Below, one piece after another: positions 58,642 through 64,000 of a stretch of DNA of 64,000 nucleotides. A program made the position numbers and the translations under genes. This DNA is from Phascolomyces articulosus (taxonomy: Eukaryota > Mucoromycota > Mucoromycetes > Mucorales > Lichtheimiaceae): assembly GCA_025677815.1 (NCBI GenBank), contig JAIXMP010000013.1:310001-374000 (forward strand), written 5' to 3'. The notes beneath the pieces are model-generated. The model made no database searches. It was not told the DNA's origin and worked only from the letters and a program-made list of their open reading frames with translations. The stretch's first letter is position 1; each line of letters starts with the position of its first letter.

Positions 58642-59849
58642 AAATGATTGTATAAGGTGGAATTGAAAGAAAGAGAAAAAGAGAATACCACCCTTGTTGA
58701 TATTTTTTTTTTTTTTTTTGCCTTCAAGAACCTTTGGGTATTTATACCACTTTTTGTTTGTTTTATTTATATAATATATTGTACATTATACTTGAATTGG
58801 ATTTCTCTAAAAATAATTGTATATGCTTCTACATCCCTTTCTTTGGTCCTAACCCCAACATATAATAAACTTTCTCCTTTCAGTAATAATAAGCTGTTGT
58901 CACTGGTAGCATATAAACATGCATCTTTCGATTGTTCTCTTTTTCCCCTTTTTTTACATTTGTTAAATATGTTTATAGCAGGCTAAGCTTTTTCGTGATA
59001 TGATAAGTGAAAATTTATTAACAGCTTGTTTGCTGTTAGGTAAAGGAGATCATCATTGAAGCGACGAGGAGACCGATGGATAACCAATATGCACCATCCA
59101 ACATTATTATTATTACTATTATTATTTTGAGCAGATATGGTTTGACGCTCTGTAACAGGTCAGTAACCAGATCATCAATTGAATACGACCGTCATACCTA
59201 TCTGGTGTCATTATATCCGAAGGGATAAAGTATACTACTGAGATGTGATAATGATGATGATGATGATAAAACTTTAAAACCTTATTTCTTGTGGATATTA
59301 TTATATGATAATGGTCATTTTTTAATGGTTGCTATGAAAAAAACTCCCTAATAACTATAGGATTGCAAAAAGGAACGTGGAACTTTAAATTATATACATA
59401 TACTTTTTCCTATGTATATAATAATTACTCCTGTAGATCATCCAACAATTTTATTCCTGTATGTAGATATTATGTTAATATAGAATGCTTTTTGATGACT
59501 CGTACGATAATAATTTTTTTTATTAATACTATATTTAACAGGCCCTTTTTTGTATGAAATCCTGTTTTACATGGTTTTTTTCTTGGTCTAAAGTTCAGAT
59601 ATTGATGCCTTGTTCTTGTATAAGATGCAGGCACTTAATTTAAAAAAATAGGCTATATATCTATCATTATTACTATTATTAACAATTTATCTGTCAACTT
59701 TTTTTTTGCCCATCTCTGGTAATTCTCTATTGCCCAAATACTTATATTTAACCAAATGTGGAATTGGTTTTAGAGAAACCATCCTTACTACATATGTATA
59801 AAACGAAAGGAATCAAAATGTAAAAGTTGATTATATATGTATCTACTTT
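58642..59849. other. Promoter side of the multicopper oxidase gene
   Basis: No firm gene. A 112-codon plus frame (58648-58986) starts without ATG and is Phe/Ile-rich noise. A minus-strand frame near 59045-59200 reads DLVTDLLQSVKPYLLKIIIV...AYWLSIGLLVASMMISFT and could be a tail-anchor relic. A GATAAG motif occurs at about 59000-59005. Confidence 0.5.
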
Positions 59850-60338
59850 TATTTTTAATACCTGCTCACACGATGCGAATTAAATCCTGGAGGGTCCCCC
59901 ATATATGGTGGATGCTCTTTATATGGAGCATGAGCTGGATAGGAAGAAAAAAAAAAAAGAGCCAAAAGGCTCTTTTATTTTCTCCCAAATTAGGACATAC
60001 TAAAGTTCCTTGTATGGATCAAACTTAATATATTTTATTTATCATTTACAAAATAATAAAGGCTTCAAAAAAGCGCTTCGCAAATCGCATACCCGCTAAA
60101 GCCGGATCTCAAGGACTGGTAAAAAAAAACCCCATAAGATAGAGGGGGAAAATGAATAAAGAAGAAGTTCCTTGTATGTGTGTTGCGCATTTCTTAAATC
60201 CTTTATTTCTTAAACTTCTCAGGCTCCTTAGACAGATATTTTTTCCTATTCAGCTCACGCTCCATATAAGGAGCATCCACCATATATAGAGGACCCTCCA
60301 GGATTTAATTCGCATCGTGTGAGCAGGTATTAAAAATA
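59850..60338. mobile_element. Fold-back MITE with about 96-bp terminal inverted repeats
   Basis: The left arm (59850-59945) starts TATTTTTAATACCTGCTCAC and its reverse complement returns at the right arm (60243-60338) ending in GTATTAAAAATA, with only about seven mismatches over 96 bases. TA flanks both ends, which fits a TA target-site duplication of the Tc1/mariner (Stowaway-like) class. The 300-base interior has no transposase frame, carries a duplicated AGTTCCTTGTATG (about 60004 and 60169) and a GC-richer segment at 60070-60120. It is a non-autonomous element. Low arm divergence suggests a fairly recent insertion. Confidence 0.88.
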
Positions 60339-60632
60339 TCAAAATCTATTATAGAACTTATACATCGATTTACGACCAGTATATATAACTAATATAAAAC
60401 AGAACATAAGCTTTCAAATGAAAGATTACATATTTAAACAAAGATAAGTATATAAAAGCACCCAATAAAAAAATGTAAATTTTACAATTTATCAGTTTTA
60501 CGGGGGATCGCCAAAAAAAATGTACAAAAAGCAATGATATGATGAAAATCCCATTATGTTGTACACCAAATAAATTGTTTTTTTTTAGAGAGAGCAAGGC
60601 AAGAAAACAATATGCTGATCTCTGCTAATGAA
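60339..60632. other. Short gap, 3' side of the promethin-like gene
   Basis: AT-rich. A 75-codon minus frame at 60370-60597 could join the upstream gene through an optional intron (donor GTACAT at about 60692, acceptor CTAG at about 60632), but its composition fits a 3'UTR. Confidence 0.5.
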
Positions 60633-60992
60633 CTAGTAGCAAGAAAGAATACAAAGATAGAAGAATCGAGTGGGTATAAGAGAAAAAATGTACCAAAGAC
60701 CATAGAGTGCAATCACAGTAAGACTAGTGGCCAACATGGCGGCCAAAAGAATGGGGATGAATAAGGCACCACATAGAATGATGGCACCCAATTGTAAGAA
60801 TCCTATTATAGCTGTTGAAATCATAATGAATGCAGCAAGTGACGACCCCAAAGCAGAAACAAACGTAATGAATGGAAAAAGAGCAAGTGTAGATAATATA
60901 TAAATCCCATATCGGCAAGGTGGATAACGTCCGCATAAATCATTGTACCATTCCATCAACACTTCCGAGGTTTTGTTGTTCAACACGTCCAT
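60633..60992 (-). CDS. Small membrane-hairpin protein, promethin/LDAF1-like
   Basis: Start ATG 60992 (MDVLNNKTSEVLMEWYNDL) gives 119 residues in one exon. After a short amphipathic N-terminus, residues about 30-105 are almost wholly hydrophobic, in two long hairpin-like segments rich in Ala, Leu, Ile and Gly (STLALFPFITFVSALGSSLA, then LGAIILCGALFIPILLAAML). This arrangement is that of the promethin/LDAF1 family, ER proteins that act with seipin in lipid-droplet formation. Family assignment is by architecture; no unique motif confirms it. The last residues after TRFFYLCIL may come from reading through an intron, so the true C-terminus is uncertain. It lies 125 bases after the BCL7-like gene on the same strand. 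Confidence 0.68.
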   Translation of the reverse strand: MDVLNNKTSEVLMEWYNDLCGRYPPCRYGIYILSTLALFPFITFVSALGSSLAAFIMISTAIIGFLQLGAIILCGALFIPILLAAMLATSLTVIALYGLWYIFSLIPTRFFYLCILSCY

Positions 60993-61117
60993 GATCAATG
61001 AAAAAATATAAAAAAAAACAAAACAAAACAAATAACAAATAACAAATAACAAAAAAAAGCAAAGAAGTAAAAAAATAAAAATAAAAATAAAAAAAATCCA
61101 TAACTTTTATATCTACT

Positions 61118-63145
61118 TTATTTATCTTCGGGATTGTCAATAACCATATCATCTGTAGTTGTTACTGTTGTATCAGCGCTAGTAGCTTTTGATGGGTCTT
61201 CAGCAATAAGTTTCTCCCCTTGCTGTGTCTCTTGAACCTTTGGTTCTTCTGGTTGTTGTGCTACTTCCTGTTGAGGTTGTTCTTTATTTGATTCCTCTTG
61301 CTTTGGTGATTCTGATTTTGATGTCTCTTCTGGTTGTTGCTGTGATGATTCTACTACAGGTTCTTGTACTATCTGTTCTTGGGGAACTTCTTGTGGTTGA
61401 GATACCTCTTCTTTTGGTTGAGATACCTCTTCTTTTGGTTGAAATACCTCTTCTTTTGGTTGAGATACCTCCTCTTTTGGTTGAGATACCTCCTCTTTTG
61501 GTTGAGATACCTCCTCTTTTGGTTGAGGTACTCTTTCTTGTGGCTGAGGTACCTCATACTGTTGCTGAGGTACCTCATACTGTTGCTGAGATAATTCCTT
61601 TTGTTGTTCATTCACATTTTGTGATTCTTTTTGTGTTGATGGCTGTGTATCTTCTTCCATTGGATCTGATCGATGCTGTTGCTCTTCATCCACTGGCTTT
61701 TCATCTTGATGTTCCATTGGATCTGATTTTACTTCCTCTGATTGCTTTTCCACAGTTTCTTCATGTTGTTGTGGAATATCCTGCTCCATAGGTTCGGGTT
61801 CATATGCTACCACCTCTTCCTTTTCCTTATGCATTATTTGTTCCTCTTGTGCAACTATTTGTGGGGAGGATGTTTGTTGTTGTGGTTCAGATGACTGCTG
61901 TTGTTGTAATTTTTCTGGTGCTTGAGATTCAGGTTCCTTCACGTCGGGTTGCGGTGACACGGATTTCTGTACTTCAACTTGTTCAGGTACAGGTTGTTGA
62001 AGTGATGAAGATAACTGCTTTGGTGATTCAGCATTTTGGGATTGTTCCTGTTCCTGATGTTGTGGCTGTTGCTCCAGAGGTAATTCACTTGATTCAGTGG
62101 ATTCCACTGCTTGTGTTTCTGGTTGTGTTTGTTGTGGTTGCTGCTGTTCAGGAACAGGTAAAGATGAATCTGTAACAATGGAAGACGTTTCTTCTGGTTC
62201 TGGTACATTGGTAGTTGCTGTAATAGGTGCAGGAGAAGAAGATGATGCAACGCTTGGTGTTGTTGAACCTGGAACAACACCTACAGGTGTACCACCTGCC
62301 TCTTCAGAAATATGTGGATGAACGTGTGGGTTGGATGCAGGATGTTTGGATGGATCATCCATATCATCCCCTTCTGTTCGTTGTTGATCTGATTCTGTAT
62401 CCGATACAACATCATCTAGTTTTGGTGTATACGTTCGTTCCTCTTCTTCTTCAATCAATTTAGATGGGCCAGGTGCAGGTAATGAAGGTGGTAATGCACT
62501 TGACACATTGGGAGATTGTGGCAATTCTCTATCCTTTTGTTCTACTGCTGTTGTTGTAGATGTAGCTGTAGGTGTTGAACTAGGGACTTCTGATACTGCA
62601 ACAGTGGCAACGGATGTTGATTCAGGTTCCTAAATAGTCACATGATAAGTCACTTTTCCTCTTCGCGTTTTCTTTAATTATTCTTCTTAAAACTACACGC
62701 GATATATTATTTTACCTTAATAGCTTCTGTCATTTCTTTATCTTGATCCTTTTCTTCTTCTGATTCTTCATCTTCGAATACAATAGGCTTGTCAGCTATG
62801 TATTTAAAAAAAGAGCATGAGATTAAATTAAAACATTCCTCTTTTTACTTGAAAACTTTCACAATATCAATCTTTTGCATTACATTTGACCCATTTGTAC
62901 GTGCTAATATTTTTAGCGCGTGATAACGGAGCCCATTTCTTCTCCCTATTCAATGTCCAAATCTCTCTTTTAGTTCCTTAATTTTTTATACCATCGTTTT
63001 ATTAAAAAAATATAAGATTGCAATTATTTTTTTTATTTAGTAATAAAGAATAAATATACCATGCTTGAACAGGTTGTGATAAAGCACGAATAAGGCGATC
63101 GTTATCAGTAGAGTTATACTTTCGTTCGCGGTAACGAGAATTCAT
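61118..63145 (-). CDS. BCL7-family protein, candidate SWI/SNF subunit, with long Gln/Pro/Glu tail
   Basis: Exons 63145-63060, 62945-62884, 62795-62716 and 62629-61118 close to 579 residues. The first 50 residues match the BCL7 N-terminal domain in length and landmarks: a basic start (NSRYRERKYN), a short helix, then WEKKWAPLSRAKNISTYKWVK (W29-K49), which carries the WEKKW and YKWV blocks. BCL7 proteins are small SWI/SNF (BAF) subunits that bind the nucleosome acidic patch. An acidic stretch follows (DEESEEEKDQD), then a 500-residue low-complexity tail of Gln, Pro, Glu and Ser. It includes about seven to nine heptads of the type QPKEEVS, encoded by 21-bp tandem repeats at about 61395-61590. 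Known BCL7 proteins are near 200 residues, so the tail is unusual. The first two exons are too short for simple ORF finding. Confidence 0.85.
61395..61590. repeat. 21-bp coding tandem repeat (heptad QPKEEVS)
   Basis: On the plus strand the unit TTGAGATACCTCTTCTTTTG repeats with a 21-base period through this interval, in frame with the BCL7-like gene on the minus strand. Central copies are almost identical; outer copies drift to QPQERVP and QQQYEVP. Such repeats change copy number easily. Confidence 0.9.
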
Positions 63146-63327
63146 ATTTTTTTTTATAAAAGTTGAGTAGAGTGGGGAGAGGAGAAGAAACAAATTTGGG
63201 AGTGCACGCCACCACTTCCAACTTGCCGCAATCGGAGATAATATTCTTTTCAACTGTCTAATAGATTGAAGTTATATACAAAAATACAGGCGCTTCTAAA
63301 TTAATAAAATCCAATTTTATATCTAAT

Positions 63328-64000
63328 CTAAAACCTTCTAATCATATTTAAGAACATAGAACCAGGAGAGGAAAGGATGAATCCTCGTGTCTGTAACTTT
63401 TCTTTATGGATTGAATCCTCCGGTAACGACCATTCATACTTTCGTACTATTTATGTTGTCAAAAAGAAGTAGATCCACATGCTTAGTTAGTAATTGATCC
63501 AGTTTTTATTAGCCATATAAATATAATATTATGAATATCACATCTTCATCTTACATAGCATAGAGAGAAGAACACGTTGCTCCGTTAAGCTAAAGTTCAT
63601 TCCAATACATCCACGTTCACCATGTCCATATGCAAGCCAAGGAAAGCCTTGTTTTTTAATTAATTGATCTGCTTCACCACCAGGAACAAATCTTTCTGGA
63701 ATAAACGACTCTGGAGCTCTCCATATGTGGGGATTTTTGTGCATTTCATATGTATCCATAGTGACACATGTTCCTTTGGGGATAAATATGCCACCAAGTT
63801 CGGTATCTTGGCTAGCATAACGAGCTACAACTGTAACTAGCGGTGGAGATATGCGCAATGCCTAAAGTAGTATGATATAAGTATATATGATTATATCATA
63901 TATTCAAAATGAGCAGTTACCTCGTTAATAATCAAGTTTATATATGTTAAATGATGCAATTCCCCAATTGATGGCACAATATCTTTTGGCCGATCGCCCA
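63328..64000 (-). CDS. Cytochrome P450, 3' part only (runs off the window)
   Basis: Three exons are visible: 64000-63921 (cut by the window edge), 63861-63555 and 63446-63328, ending in TAG. The order of P450 signatures is right: the K-helix ExxR across the first junction (NEALRISPP), the PERF-type motif FIPERF, and the heme loop AYGHGERGCIGMNFSL with the Cys ligand; the first position is Tyr where Phe is usual. After the second intron, which has a perfect TACTAAC branch site, comes KYEWSLPEDSIH and the C-terminus. An open frame that ignores this intron would end early at 63538. It differs from the P450 at 20214 in the heme loop and C-terminus, so the two are not a recent tandem pair. The 5' two-thirds lie outside the window. 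Confidence 0.95.

Noticed and set aside
58648..58986. 112-codon plus-strand frame in the oxidase promoter
   Set aside because: No ATG start, Phe and Ile runs from T tracts.
61225..61791. 188-codon plus-strand frame rich in Leu, Val and Pro
   Set aside because: It is the antisense shadow of the repetitive coding exon of the BCL7-like gene; the minus strand has the splice sites and sensible composition.
63538..63858. Reading the terminal P450 as ending at 63538
   Set aside because: A GTAAGA donor, a TACTAAC branch site and an in-frame downstream exon with a P450-like C-terminus (KYEWSLPEDS) show the frame continues after an intron.

Overview
The window looks like nuclear DNA from an early-diverging fungus, most probably a Mucoromycota (Mucorales-type) genome. 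It is very AT-rich, and most genes are cut by short GT-AG introns of roughly 45-150 bases that are full of A and T runs. Proteins carry long Gln, Asn, His and Asp runs. The gene set is fungal (Zn2Cys6 regulator, cytochromes P450, NmrA-like protein) but also holds E2F and BCL7 families, which are usually linked to animals or plants and are missing from yeasts. The species cannot be named from sequence alone. All splice models here were made by eye and checked for frame closure.

Layout, left third (1-25 kb): MsrA (783-1741, +), an M49-type zinc peptidase related to dipeptidyl peptidase III (3195-5510, +), an unrecognised acidic protein (5579-6455, +), a CAMK-type kinase (6717-8516, +), a mitochondrial-type seven-bladed RCC1 protein (8740-10571, +), an E2F transcription factor (12534-13745, +), a 6.5-kb gene-poor stretch with a few coding-like relics, a cytochrome P450 (20214-22682, +) and mitochondrial ribosomal protein uL1m (23283-24375, -).

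Middle (25-50 kb): a small orphan gene with a 5'UTR intron and a toxin-like motif (25059-25460, -), a broken LINE retrotransposon missing its reverse-transcriptase palm (26320-28430, -), a large Zn2Cys6 transcription factor (29496-33150, -), Fis1 (34011-34796, -), an NmrA-like protein (37352-38669, -), PKA catalytic subunit (40119-42125, +), a 57-bp tandem repeat, a disordered single-exon protein (44068-45369, -), and mitochondrial ribosomal protein uS9m (49131-50505, +).

Right end (50-64 kb): a seven-helix membrane protein (51245-52321, +), a field of decayed F-box/LRR-like sequence, NEDD8 (55587-56207, +), a secreted multicopper oxidase (56559-58641, -), a 489-bp fold-back MITE, a promethin-like membrane protein (60633-60992, -), a BCL7-family SWI/SNF subunit candidate (61118-63145, -) and the 3' end of a second P450 (63328-64000, -).

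The genes do not form an operon or a metabolic cluster. They are mostly housekeeping (mitochondrial translation and fission, redox repair, cAMP signalling, neddylation, chromatin and cell-cycle control), with islands of transposon and gene decay between them. The most unusual points are the E2F that stops right after its marked box, the BCL7-like protein with a long Q/P/E repeat tail, microexons in MsrA and NEDD8, the toxin-like orphan beside a dead LINE, and several short coding-like relics in the large gaps.
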